Source: Parathalassolituus penaei
GTDB taxonomy: Bacteria; Pseudomonadota; Gammaproteobacteria; Pseudomonadales; Oceanobacteraceae
DNA: 64,000 nt
NCBI RefSeq assembly: GCF_026626885.1
Contig: NZ_JAPNOA010000059.1
Span: forward strand, 310,327 to 374,326
Reading direction: 5' to 3'
How positions within the stretch are numbered: position 1 is the stretch's first letter; every line of letters starts with the position of its first letter. This document shows, piece by piece, positions 1-8,589 of this stretch. The notes below the pieces were generated by a model that made no database searches, was not told where the DNA came from, and saw only the letters and a program-made list of their open reading frames with translations. Position numbers and translations under genes: made by a program.

Positions 1-831
1 TGCCATAACGCCTGGATGATTGGCAAGGCGCTGAGCAATTACATCCGCCGCCAGCTGCCGGATGAGCGTTTCTTTTTTGTCACCGCCGATTACATTTGGG
101 GCACCTCGACCGAACAGTCACTGCGCGAGCAGGCCAATCTGCAGGACATCAGCAAACACCCGTCAGCCCGGGTCAGTTTCCCGAAACCACGCCAGCAGGA
201 GATTGAGTCGGCGATCCAGACCGCTGCCGCTTCCAATGCCGGTGTGCTGGTTCTGGTGCTGAACGGCGAAGACCTGATTACCGGCCTGCGTCTGTTGCAT
301 GACCTCAAACTGGACGACCGCTTCAAGGTGATTGCGCCATCGGTGACGCTGGGGATTGCCCGTGCCGCCGGAGCCAGCCTGATGGAAGGTGTGGTCACCA
401 CCTCACCATGGGAGTGGAACATCCCCTACCAGCTCAATTACCCACGTGGTCAGGCCTTTGTGGAAGCCTTTGTAAAACGTTTTAACCAGTATCCGGCCAG
501 TCCGGCCGCCTCGGCCTACAGCATTGTTTACCAGTTCAAGGATGCCGCCGAACGGGCTGGCAGTGTGAATGGTGACAAGCTGGTCACGGCGCTGGAAGGC
601 TACCGTTACACCGGTCTCAAGGATGAACAGCAATGGCGGGCATTCGACCACCAGAACCTGCAAACCCTGTATGTGATTCAGGGCAAACCGCGTAACGAAA
701 TCCTCAAAGACAAGTTCCGTTCCGACTTCTTTGAAGTGGTGGATCAGCTGTCGGCCAAGGACGGTGCCATGCCGCAGGAACAGTGGCTGGCGGAGCGCCA
801 GAAAGCCGGTAAACCCGCGCAGCTGCAATAA
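1..831 (+). CDS. ABC-type periplasmic ligand-binding protein, 5'-truncated
   Basis: The reading frame is already open at base 1, so the N-terminus with its signal peptide lies outside the window; the ATG at 16 is only an internal methionine. The visible 277 residues resemble the C-terminal two thirds of a branched-chain amino acid or amide type binding protein (Peripla_BP_6 family): a lobe with 'VTADYIWGTS', a GVLVLVLNGED strand, and a closing region 'PASPAASAYSIVYQFKDAAERAG' followed by 'ALEGY'. Such proteins bind a small amide or amino acid in the periplasm and deliver it to an ABC permease, but no permease genes are visible downstream. The opposite-strand gene at 871 ends the unit. The ligand cannot be told from the sequence. 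The family call is fairly secure. Confidence 0.75.
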   Translation, partial: CHNAWMIGKALSNYIRRQLPDERFFFVTADYIWGTSTEQSLREQANLQDISKHPSARVSFPKPRQQEIESAIQTAAASNAGVLVLVLNGEDLITGLRLLHDLKLDDRFKVIAPSVTLGIARAAGASLMEGVVTTSPWEWNIPYQLNYPRGQAFVEAFVKRFNQYPASPAASAYSIVYQFKDAAERAGSVNGDKLVTALEGYRYTGLKDEQQWRAFDHQNLQTLYVIQGKPRNEILKDKFRSDFFEVVDQLSAKDGAMPQEQWLAERQKAGKPAQLQ

Positions 832-870
832 GCACTGCGCGCATTCACCATACGCTTGAACGACTCCGAT

Positions 871-1962
871 TTAATGCAACACCGTGGCCAGATCCAGTGT
901 CTGGTAATCCGCTGCAACCGTTACCGGCAACGCCGCACAGCCCTGTCCCACCAGCGGCCGGAAGCGTTGCTGGTAAGCGGCCCAGTAGCGTAATGGATGA
1001 TCGTTGTTGTTGACCCGGGTAGTGGCGGTGATGGGCAAACGGGTCAGCAAGTACCAGCCCTCTGTGGTTTCCAGCAAGGGGCTGATGCCGTTGTTATCCA
1101 GCTGTTGCCAAGCCGTTTCCAGCACTGCCGGTAATTGTCCGGCACTGACCAGACGCCCCTGTGGATAACGTTTCATCTGTGGGTCTTCACCCTGCTCACG
1201 CATCAGGGCTAACAAGGCCGATGCCGGTTGCTGACTGGCCAACAACGTCTTACGCGTGTCCAGCAGTTGTTGTTTTAACGCCGCCGCAGCATTGGCATCC
1301 GCCGGTTTCTGGCGGAACAGGTAACCCACATGGCGCAACTGGCGAGCCTGAATGTAATCCTCTACCAGCGCTGCGTCGACATTACGCGCTTCTTCGCCAT
1401 ACAGGCTGTCGAACAGGCGTGCCGATAAACGATCGGTTTCCTGCAAGCGGTCATACACAGATTCACTGACGTACATACGGCGCAAAATCGTCAGATATTC
1501 ACGTTCGCCACCATAGGTACGAATCTGGGTCTGCCGTTGTTGCTGCATCTGGGTCTGATCCTGTTCGGTCAGACGAATATCACGCTGACTGGCCAGACGC
1601 CGCACTTCGCGCTGTTCACAGGCGTAACGACCGGCCTGATGTTTTAACCACTGCGCCAGCGGTTCCCCGTCCACCTGGGCTTGCCAGTCAATCAAACGGC
1701 CGTCCGGGCGAGAGACATCCCCGTTGTTACTGACCCCCTGCATTTGCCGATAGGCACGCAGGCTGTAGGTCAGCCAGAAATAGTATTCATCCCACTGCAC
1801 CGGATCGTTATTCACCGTCATCCAGACATCGGTGGTTTTTGGCAACGCCAGCAGCGGTTGGCTGACCAGACAAGCCAGCAGCGCCAGTACCATCCAGCCG
1901 CACCCGGCACTGGCTGGCTGTGGCTTCTGACGAGTCAAACAACGCTTCAACATCATGCGCAT
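871..1962 (-). CDS. SurA/PpiC-like periplasmic peptidyl-prolyl isomerase, divergent
   Basis: The protein has 363 residues from the ATG at 1962, chosen because a GGAG box sits 8 bases upstream; the frame stays open to 2025 but without a better start. A hydrophobic segment 'WMVLALLACLVSQPLLA' ending in a signal-peptidase-like site suggests export. The middle is charged and helical, and the last third (about 220-330) looks like a weak parvulin domain, including 'GQLPAVLETAWQQLDNNGISPLLETTEGWYLL' style ending. I infer a chaperone or proline isomerase in the periplasm. It lies 139 bases downstream of a beta-helix lipoprotein on the same strand, so it may help fold or export that protein. Enzymatic activity is uncertain because the parvulin core is diverged. 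Confidence 0.6.
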   Translation of the reverse strand: MRMMLKRCLTRQKPQPASAGCGWMVLALLACLVSQPLLALPKTTDVWMTVNNDPVQWDEYYFWLTYSLRAYRQMQGVSNNGDVSRPDGRLIDWQAQVDGEPLAQWLKHQAGRYACEQREVRRLASQRDIRLTEQDQTQMQQQRQTQIRTYGGEREYLTILRRMYVSESVYDRLQETDRLSARLFDSLYGEEARNVDAALVEDYIQARQLRHVGYLFRQKPADANAAAALKQQLLDTRKTLLASQQPASALLALMREQGEDPQMKRYPQGRLVSAGQLPAVLETAWQQLDNNGISPLLETTEGWYLLTRLPITATTRVNNNDHPLRYWAAYQQRFRPLVGQGCAALPVTVAADYQTLDLATVLH

Positions 1963-2101
1963 CTCACATTCTCCGTCCTGACCTGCGGCTCCACGCCCAA
2001 ACACAACGGGGCTGCCTGTTGGCAACCCCGCTGCTGGAAGAAAAAACCATCCGTGGTTGGGCCCGAGAACCCGTCATCCTTGAATCAGCACAGGGTGATA
2101 C

Positions 2102-3880
2102 TTACTCAGCAGACGCAACCTGCATCACCACATTGGTGTAGGTACCGGCGGCAATCGCGGTTTCCACACCATCAACCAGCATGGTCAGGGTTTTGCCAGA
2201 GGCGGCGGTAATGCTGGCGCCGTCTTCAATGGTGATGCTGTTCAGGTAGGAAGTGGTATCCACGACCCATGAAGAGCTGCCATCCATGGTCAGGAACAGA
2301 CCGCCATCTTCACCAGTCGCTTCGAAGGTGTTTTGCACCTGACCGATGTAGTAGTACTGGTCGGCGGTTACGTCGGCAGCAGCCAGACCATCCAGTTCAA
2401 ACTGGAAGGCAGTCGTAGCCGTGGTGATGGCACCGGTCAGAGTAGCGCTGGCCAGGGTCACATTCAGGTCACCAGATGCGGTGTTGCCGTGAATGATGTC
2501 GCCGCTCAGGGTGACGTCAGTGAAGCTGGCGCTGGAAGAAGAACCGGTGCTGCCACCCAGTTCCGGGAACATCGCCACAAACTGGGCGAAGTACGGGTCA
2601 TCGTTTGGCATCAGCTGCAGAATCACACCGTTGGCGGAGTTCAGGCTGGCGTTATCCACTTCGATGGTCGGGAAACTGCCCTTGGCCTGGATCACCGCTT
2701 CACCGGTGTTAAACACCGCACCACGTTCGATGCGCAGGGTGCCGTTGCCGTTGGAGTGCAGCATCACACCAAAACGGTCGGAGTTAACCACGGTGCCATC
2801 GGTGAAGGTGCCTGCACCTTCAGCGGCCATGATCAGACCGTAGTCGTTCACGTTCAGTTTGCAGTTACTGAAGGTATCCACCGCGTCACCAATCGAGTAA
2901 CCGCCGTAACCGCTGTCGCTGGTTTCCAGAGTGGAGTTGATGCAGTACAGGCGTACCGATTCGGTATCGTCAGTCGACAGCACACCCCAGCCCTGAGCCT
3001 TGATGGTGGAGTTGTTGTAGTAGGCGGTGCCCTGACCCACCAGGTTGGTGGCACGTACGTTACCGGTCAGACCCAGCATCCATGGCACTTCCATCATTTC
3101 ACCGAGGTTCACGTTCCAGACGTAGTCTTCCGGCAGGGTGCCGTTGTGCACTTCGATATTGGAGTTGTTCACCGACATGGTGCTGTTGCCATCCACAAAC
3201 ACGGCGGTACGTACCGCACCGGTGGTTTCGATGGTGGCGTTCTCAACATTGACGTTGGCGTAACCGTTGGAATAAATCGCGGCGCCAAAACCGGCAAAGT
3301 CGTTACCACCGTTACCGGTGAAGTTGATGGTGACGTCGCTGATGTCGTAATCAAAGGTATCGGTGTTATCCGCGCTGCTGGTCACCATGATGCCGTTAAA
3401 TTTTTCACCCACAGAGGTGATGCTGCCGCCACTCAGGCTGCTGTCGGTGACTTCACCGTCAACATAGGCCGACGCTACCGACTTGCTGGCCACATAGGCG
3501 CCATCTTCCACATACACGGCGGTACGGAAATAGTGCGGGTCGAGTTCACCATAGGTGATTTCGATATTGTCGGTCGGGGTCAGCACCACAGTGCCGCTAT
3601 AGCTGCCTTCGGCAAGCGGAGTTTCCACACCGTCGACGGTCATGGTCAGACTCTTGCCGTCTTCGGCAGCCAGAGTGGCGCCGCTGGCAATGGTCAGGGA
3701 ATCAAGGGTGGTGGTGCTGGAAACGGTGTAACTGGAGTCTGCAGCGACTTCCAGAGACTGGGTGGTATCCGCGCTGGATGACTTGTTGTCGGAGTCGGAA
3801 CCACAGGCCGCCAGGGTGATGGCCAGGAACAGAGGCGACAGGCGCAGCAAAGCCGGGCCGTGATATTTTGGCTGTTTCAT
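2102..3880 (-). CDS. beta-helix (autotransporter-passenger-like) lipoprotein
   Basis: The ATG at 3880 begins a lipoprotein signal with lipobox LAAC and cysteine at residue 26; glycine at +2 argues for the outer membrane. The earlier in-frame ATG at 3979 would bury the signal peptide. The 592-residue body is rich in Ser, Thr, Asn, Val and Gly with short strand repeats ('NVNVENATIETTGAVRTAVFVDGNSTMSVNNSNIEVHNG' style), typical of pectate-lyase-like right-handed beta-helices in adhesins. There is no C-terminal beta-barrel, so it is not a classical autotransporter. A short module (ITI..GA..A..GK.LTM.VDGVET) occurs near residues 60-90 and again at the very C-terminus, bracketing the helix. A SurA-like gene follows. 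Function is probably surface adhesion or binding; this is inference. Confidence 0.6.
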   Translation of the reverse strand: MKQPKYHGPALLRLSPLFLAITLAACGSDSDNKSSSADTTQSLEVAADSSYTVSSTTTLDSLTIASGATLAAEDGKSLTMTVDGVETPLAEGSYSGTVVLTPTDNIEITYGELDPHYFRTAVYVEDGAYVASKSVASAYVDGEVTDSSLSGGSITSVGEKFNGIMVTSSADNTDTFDYDISDVTINFTGNGGNDFAGFGAAIYSNGYANVNVENATIETTGAVRTAVFVDGNSTMSVNNSNIEVHNGTLPEDYVWNVNLGEMMEVPWMLGLTGNVRATNLVGQGTAYYNNSTIKAQGWGVLSTDDTESVRLYCINSTLETSDSGYGGYSIGDAVDTFSNCKLNVNDYGLIMAAEGAGTFTDGTVVNSDRFGVMLHSNGNGTLRIERGAVFNTGEAVIQAKGSFPTIEVDNASLNSANGVILQLMPNDDPYFAQFVAMFPELGGSTGSSSSASFTDVTLSGDIIHGNTASGDLNVTLASATLTGAITTATTAFQFELDGLAAADVTADQYYYIGQVQNTFEATGEDGGLFLTMDGSSSWVVDTTSYLNSITIEDGASITAASGKTLTMLVDGVETAIAAGTYTNVVMQVASAE

Positions 3881-4426
3881 TTTTATTGTTCTCTCGGATT
3901 CTGGATATGGAGTACCCGTTTCCGCGTTACTGCCAGAAACGGAAACTGCAGGAACAATAAGGGCCGCTTCGGCCATCACTTAAATCGTTTGATTCAATGT
4001 TTATTATCGGAATCGACCATTGCAATTGACCCATTATGCCCTCTGCCACCACCAGACAGGACATATGATTCAGGAAGTGTCAGGGCTTGGTCAGGCAATA
4101 TCACCGTTTCCGAATCAACAATCATTCATATTGATAACGATATATCGTGCATATCAGCCGGGCTGATCCCAGCAATACCATCAATACCAGATATTGATAT
4201 TTACGATGGAGAGCAACTGCAACTTGTTACACAGCCGTTCTGTTTTTGTTGCCACCGAGCAGCTGACAGCCCCTGCCACACAACCGCGCTGACAGTCATG
4301 ACCGTTGTTCTTGTCGCTGAATGACTGTCACTCTGGTGCAACAAACCGGCACACTGGAGCATGAAACCGCCCTGTTGGCGGTGCCATGATGAATGACATC
4401 GAAGTCTGAATGGTGGAGTCCCAACC
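3881..4426. other. 546-bp intergenic region, no gene supported
   Basis: This divergent spacer lies between the lipoprotein gene (minus) and the permease gene (plus). The stretch 4086-4200 is visibly richer in A+T than its neighbours and probably holds the promoters of both. Open frames crossing it have no ribosome-binding site and no recognisable protein. I see no convincing terminator, repeat or RNA gene. Confidence 0.5.
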
Positions 4427-5833
4427 ATGTCCGGTTCCATTTCCTCGTCTGTTCCGGTGGCGTCCTGTAGCGCCGCGGCGGCCACGCCTCAACCGCGCCG
4501 CAAGATTCATCTGTTGACCATGATTTCCATTTGTCTGGGCCTGGTGATTGTTCAGGGCTCCATGATTTCCGCGACCCAGGGTATTGGTCTTGGTGGTACG
4601 GGTTTTCTCGCCGCGCTGCTGGTGGCGTTTGTGATTTCCCAATGTAACGCCATGTCGTTTGCCGAGCTGGCGCTGATGTTCCCCCACGCCGGTACACTGG
4701 CTACCTATACCGAAAAAGCCATTGGCCACTTTCCGGCGATTGTGGCGGTGTTTGCCGGTTATGTGGTGGTGGCCATGCTGGCAATTCCGGTCGAGATGTT
4801 TCTGGTCGACGCCATGATTGGCCAGCTGTTCCCGGATACCTTTCCGCACATGGCGGTGCCGGTGGTGATTCTGCTGGTGCTGGTGGTGACCAACCTGGTA
4901 GGCACAGATGTGTTTGCCACCGTCCAGAATGCCTTGTCGTTTGTATTGGTCAGTGCGCTGTTGCTGACCGGCATCACCGCGGTGGGCCATGGTCCACAAG
5001 CCACCATCGCCGCCGGTGCCGCGGTCGACTGGAGCCTCAGCGGTGTGCTCGATGGCAGCTTTCTGTCGCTGATTGCACTGGCCATGTGGCTGATGGTGGG
5101 CGTTGAATTTATCTGCCCGCTGGTGAACGAGATTGATAACCCGCAGCGCAATATTCCGCGCGCCATGTTTATCTCGCTGGTGGTTATGCTGGGACTGTTT
5201 ACCCTGTTCAGTGTGGGTGCCGGTTTTTATGTTCCCGCCGAGCAGCTGACCACATCCGAGCTGCCCTACCTGGATTACGTCGAAGCGGTGTTTGGCCAGT
5301 ACGGCCTGCTGCTGGCCACCATAATGGGTGTGGCTGCGACCTGCAGTACAGTGAATACCGTACTGGCCGGGGTGCCGCGTATGCTGCAGGGCATGGCCGA
5401 AAACGGTCAAGCCTTCCCGCAACTGAAGATCACCAGTCGCCGTTTTGGCACGCCATGGGTCGCCATTGTGTTTATGGCCGGTATCATCCTGATTCCAATG
5501 TGCCTGCTGAAGGTCGACCTGCTGCTGACCCTGCTGATTTCGGCGTCCACCAGCTGGCTGCTGGCCTACATCGTTGCCCATATCAACGTGCTGGTACTGC
5601 GCCGCCGTTATCCCGATTATCCACGGCCATTCCGTTCGCCCTGGTATCCACTGCCACAAGTGTTTGGTATCGGCAGCATGGCCTGGATTGCACTCAACAA
5701 TGCACCTTCCCCGGAAATGGTGTGGCAGGTGTACGAAATTACCGGCGGCATCCTGCTGCTGATCAGCCTGATTGGTGCCGTCTGGGTGCGCTTTGTGATG
5801 AAACGCGGCCTGTTCGAGCCTGACCCGGTGTAA
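4427..5833 (+). CDS. APC-family amino acid/polyamine permease
   Basis: The 468-residue protein has about twelve hydrophobic segments and the APC signature in the first helix region ('GLVIVQGSMISATQGIGLGGTGF'-like, about residues 38-60) and a 'FAELALMFPHAGTLATY' loop like that of amino acid and polyamine carriers. The conserved 'PRMLQGMAENG' loop near residue 305 also fits. It should import an amino acid, amine or polyamine across the inner membrane by proton or sodium symport, or by antiport. A GGAG box 8 bases upstream of the ATG supports the start. It is followed by a good terminator at 5881, so it is probably transcribed alone. Nearby genes encode a PotF-like binding protein and TyrS, but substrate cannot be assigned. 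Confidence 0.85.
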   Translation: MSGSISSSVPVASCSAAAATPQPRRKIHLLTMISICLGLVIVQGSMISATQGIGLGGTGFLAALLVAFVISQCNAMSFAELALMFPHAGTLATYTEKAIGHFPAIVAVFAGYVVVAMLAIPVEMFLVDAMIGQLFPDTFPHMAVPVVILLVLVVTNLVGTDVFATVQNALSFVLVSALLLTGITAVGHGPQATIAAGAAVDWSLSGVLDGSFLSLIALAMWLMVGVEFICPLVNEIDNPQRNIPRAMFISLVVMLGLFTLFSVGAGFYVPAEQLTTSELPYLDYVEAVFGQYGLLLATIMGVAATCSTVNTVLAGVPRMLQGMAENGQAFPQLKITSRRFGTPWVAIVFMAGIILIPMCLLKVDLLLTLLISASTSWLLAYIVAHINVLVLRRRYPDYPRPFRSPWYPLPQVFGIGSMAWIALNNAPSPEMVWQVYEITGGILLLISLIGAVWVRFVMKRGLFEPDPV

Positions 5834-5880
5834 CACCTGATTTTCTGACACGGACTTCCTGACCGGAAGAACCGAAGCTT

Positions 5881-5908
5881 GGCGGTGTTCTCACCGCCCT
5901 TTTTATTA
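5881..5908 (+). terminator. Rho-independent terminator after the APC permease
   Basis: GGCGGTG and CACCGCC form a 7-bp stem around a TTCT loop and are followed by CTTTTTATT. It lies 47 bases after the permease stop and ends that transcript. Confidence 0.85.
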
Positions 5909-6030
5909 CCGGTATTACCAGCATAAAAACCGCTCCATTCCTGACAGCCGCGGCTGCCCGGGGCCCTGATGTTTTGCCTTCAATCCGGATATCACCCTCG
6001 TATCCGGACAATTCAACGGGAGATAACCCT

Positions 6031-7182
6031 ATGAACCGGAACCGACTTTCCCTGCTCGGCAGTCTGCTGCTGGCCATATGCCTGTATATCAATCCGCTGA
6101 CAATCAACGGAGTAGCGGCCAATACAGCCGACAACATAAAGGCCGTGCGTACCCTGCATATCCTCAACTGGGGTGAATATATCGACCCGGCGGTTATTGC
6201 GGACTTTGAAAAGCAATATAACGCCCACGTGGATTACAGCGCCTATTACAGTGTTGAGGAATTCAGTGAAAAGCTGTTTGACCCGGCCAATCATTTTGAC
6301 CTGATTTTTCCGACGTCCAGGGTGATCAACACCCTGGAAGCGGGCAATCGTATCCAGGCCCTCGATACCCGCCAGCTGCCGCGTCTCAATGAATTACGCA
6401 CGGACATTTTCCAGCAGTACCGCCAGCAGGACAGCAACAGCCTGCACGGTGTGCCCTATATGTGGGGTACTACCGGTCTGGGGGTGAATGTTGAGGCCCT
6501 GCAACGTCTGGGCATCGGCCAATACAAGGATTCCTGGGCGTTGCTGTTTGACCCCGCGGTCCGCGCCAAGGCCGCCCAGTGTGGTATCGCCTTGCTGAAT
6601 GAACGGGACGAACTGTTTGCCGCCGCGCTGGTGTATCTGGGCTATTCGGTGAATTCCAGTAATCCCGATGAACTGGCCGCTGCCGGTGTACTGCTGAAAG
6701 ACAGCGTTGCCGCTGCCACGTACCTGCACGCCACCCAGTACCGTCAGGACCTGCCACGCGGCAAGGTCTGTGTCGCCGTCGGGTATTCCGGCAACGTACT
6801 GGCCGACATCAGTGGTTATCCACAGCTGGCCTATTTTATTCCGCGCGAAGGGGCGGCTATCTGGATCGACGTGATGTCGGTGCCCACCGACGCCAACGCC
6901 CCGGATCTGGCCTATGCGTTTATCAACTTCCTGATGGAGCCACACAACGCCGCCCGCAATTCCAACTATCTGGCGTTCCCGACGGCCATGCAATCGGCAA
7001 TGCCGTTTGTAAAACCGGAAATTGCCGCCAACCCGGCGATATTCCCTGCCGGAGGCCAGTTGCCACTGGAGGCACTGGTGCCTCAACCACGCAGCACTGC
7101 GCGCCTGAAACACCGCTTATGGGTAACCGCAATCTGTTCCGGCCGCGACTGGTGCTCGATTCCCATGACATCCTTTTTCTGA
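6031..7182 (+). CDS. PotD/PotF-like polyamine-binding protein
   Basis: A 383-residue periplasmic binding protein of the spermidine/putrescine type. The ATG at 6031 follows GGGAG by a normal spacing and opens a signal peptide ('LLGSLLLAICLYINPLTINGVAA'-like). The mature start 'LHILNWGEYIDPAVIADFEKQY' and the 'DLIFPTSRVINTL' and 'GVPYMWGTTGLGVN' segments are characteristic of PotF. No potG, potH or potI genes are adjacent, so it is an orphan that must share a permease or act as a sensor. The C-terminal tail is unusual for the family, but there is no clear frameshift. TyrS starts 18 bases downstream and may be co-transcribed. Confidence 0.85.
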   Translation: MNRNRLSLLGSLLLAICLYINPLTINGVAANTADNIKAVRTLHILNWGEYIDPAVIADFEKQYNAHVDYSAYYSVEEFSEKLFDPANHFDLIFPTSRVINTLEAGNRIQALDTRQLPRLNELRTDIFQQYRQQDSNSLHGVPYMWGTTGLGVNVEALQRLGIGQYKDSWALLFDPAVRAKAAQCGIALLNERDELFAAALVYLGYSVNSSNPDELAAAGVLLKDSVAAATYLHATQYRQDLPRGKVCVAVGYSGNVLADISGYPQLAYFIPREGAAIWIDVMSVPTDANAPDLAYAFINFLMEPHNAARNSNYLAFPTAMQSAMPFVKPEIAANPAIFPAGGQLPLEALVPQPRSTARLKHRLWVTAICSGRDWCSIPMTSFF

Positions 7183-7200
7183 TCAGAGCTGAGCCGAGCC

Positions 7201-8484
7201 ATGACCACACAACCCGATCCCGGCCTGGTGCCGGACCTTGTTGCCCGTAACCTGATAGCCCAGAGCAGTGCCGAATTGCCCTTCATGGAGGAGTACCTGA
7301 ATGGCGAACCACGCACCCTGTATTGTGGCTTTGACCCGACCGCTGGCAGCCTGCACATTGGCCATCTGGTGCCCCTGCTGATGCTGCGCCGTTTCCAGCT
7401 GGCCGGTCATCGACCGCTGGCCCTGATTGGTGGCGCCACCGGCATGATTGGTGACCCGAGTTTCAAGGCCACCGAACGCAGCCTTAACAGCGTTGACCAG
7501 ATCGACCAGTGGGTCGAAGCCCTGAAACAGCAGATTGGCCGTTTTCTCGACCTCAGCAGCGCCACCCTGGTGAACAACCGCGACTGGACCGCAGGTATCG
7601 GCGTGCTGGAATTCCTGCGCGATATTGGCAAGTACTTCTCGGTTAACAGCATGATCAACAAGGATTCCGTGCGCACCCGCATCGAACGCCCGGATCAGGG
7701 GATTTCCTTCACCGAATTCTCCTACAGCCTGCTGCAATCCTGGGACTTTGCTGTCCTCAACCGCGACCACCAGTGTTCTCTGCAACTGGGTGGCAACGAT
7801 CAATGGGGCAATATCACCGCCGGTATCGACCTCACCCGTCGCATGAACGGCAACACGGTGTACGGCATGACCCTGCCACTGATCACCAAGGCCGATGGCA
7901 CCAAATTCGGCAAGACCGAATCCGGTACGGTATGGCTCGACCCCGAACGAACCTCACCGTACCGGTTCTACCAGTTCTGGCTGAATACCGCCGATGCCGA
8001 TGTCTACCGCTTCCTGAAGTTCTACAGCTTCCTGCCGGTCAGTCGTATCAACGCCATCGAAGCCAGCGATGCTGCCAACCCCGGTCGTCCGCAAGGACAA
8101 CAGATTCTGGCCGAGGAAATTACCCGGCTGGTGCACGGTGAAACCGGTTTGCAGCAGGCCCGACGTATCAGCGCCAGCCTGTTCAGTGGCGAAGTCGCTG
8201 ATCTGGCCGAAAACGAATTACAGCAGTTGGCACTGGATGGCCTCAGCACCAGCCCCTGGACCGTGGGAGACACTCTGACCGACGCACTGGTCAACGCCGG
8301 GCTGGCCAGCTCACGCCGTAACAGCCGCGAATTATTGGCCAGCGGTGCAGTGATGCTGAACGGCCGGACGGTTACCGAAGAAGCGCTGCTGTTAACCCAT
8401 CCGCTCAGCCTGCCCGGTGGTTATCACCTGCTGCGCAAAGGCAAAAAACACTTTGCCCTGCTGATTCCGGCCGCCTACCCCTGA
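7201..8484 (+). CDS. tyrS: tyrosyl-tRNA synthetase
   Basis: A 427-residue class I aminoacyl-tRNA synthetase that charges tRNA-Tyr with tyrosine in the cytoplasm. The HIGH motif is at residues 52-55 (SLHIGHL), the KMSKS-equivalent loop reads KFGKT near residue 235, and the tyrosine-pocket segments '[10 protein letters not shown]', 'SLLQSWDF' and '[12 protein letters not shown]' are intact. The C-terminal 60 residues form an S4-like RNA-binding domain. Length matches the E. coli TyrS type. It follows the PotF-like gene by 18 bases. Whether it is the main TyrS of the cell or an extra copy cannot be judged from this window. Confidence 0.96.
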   Translation: MTTQPDPGLVPDLVARNLIAQSSAELPFMEEYLNGEPRTLYCGFDPTAGSLHIGHLVPLLMLRRFQLAGHRPLALIGGATGMIGDPSFKATERSLNSVDQIDQWVEALKQQIGRFLDLSSATLVNNRDWTAGIGVLEFLRDIGKYFSVNSMINKDSVRTRIERPDQGISFTEFSYSLLQSWDFAVLNRDHQCSLQLGGNDQWGNITAGIDLTRRMNGNTVYGMTLPLITKADGTKFGKTESGTVWLDPERTSPYRFYQFWLNTADADVYRFLKFYSFLPVSRINAIEASDAANPGRPQGQQILAEEITRLVHGETGLQQARRISASLFSGEVADLAENELQQLALDGLSTSPWTVGDTLTDALVNAGLASSRRNSRELLASGAVMLNGRTVTEEALLLTHPLSLPGGYHLLRKGKKHFALLIPAAYP

Positions 8485-8507
8485 ACGGCATCCGTGTTGT
8501 TACCTGA

Positions 8508-8523
8508 GACCCAAGGATGGGTC
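8508..8523 (+). promoter_or_regulatory. hairpin with AAGGAT loop in the leader of the chemoreceptor gene
   Basis: GACCC and GGGTC form a 5-bp stem around AAGGAT, about 65 bases before the chemoreceptor start. A GGA exposed in a hairpin loop is the hallmark of CsrA/RsmA binding. It could also be a weak terminator for tyrS, although the following GCTTTATC is a poor T-run. Confidence 0.35.
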
Positions 8524-8589
8524 GCTTTATCAACACCGCAAGCAAACTGGTCTACTCTTTCCTCAAACAATTGTTATTGAGGAACTGTC

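Noticed and set aside
2333-3781. 482-codon plus-strand frame
   Set aside because: It is antisense to the beta-helix lipoprotein, whose lipobox, signal peptide and repeat pattern are clear.
3860-4324. 154-codon frame in the intergenic region
   Set aside because: No ribosome-binding site, odd composition, no family resemblance; it starts inside the lipoprotein leader.
4328-5851. 507-codon minus-strand frame rich in His, Gln and Gly
   Set aside because: It is a shadow of the APC permease gene; the composition is typical of antisense reading of membrane-protein genes.
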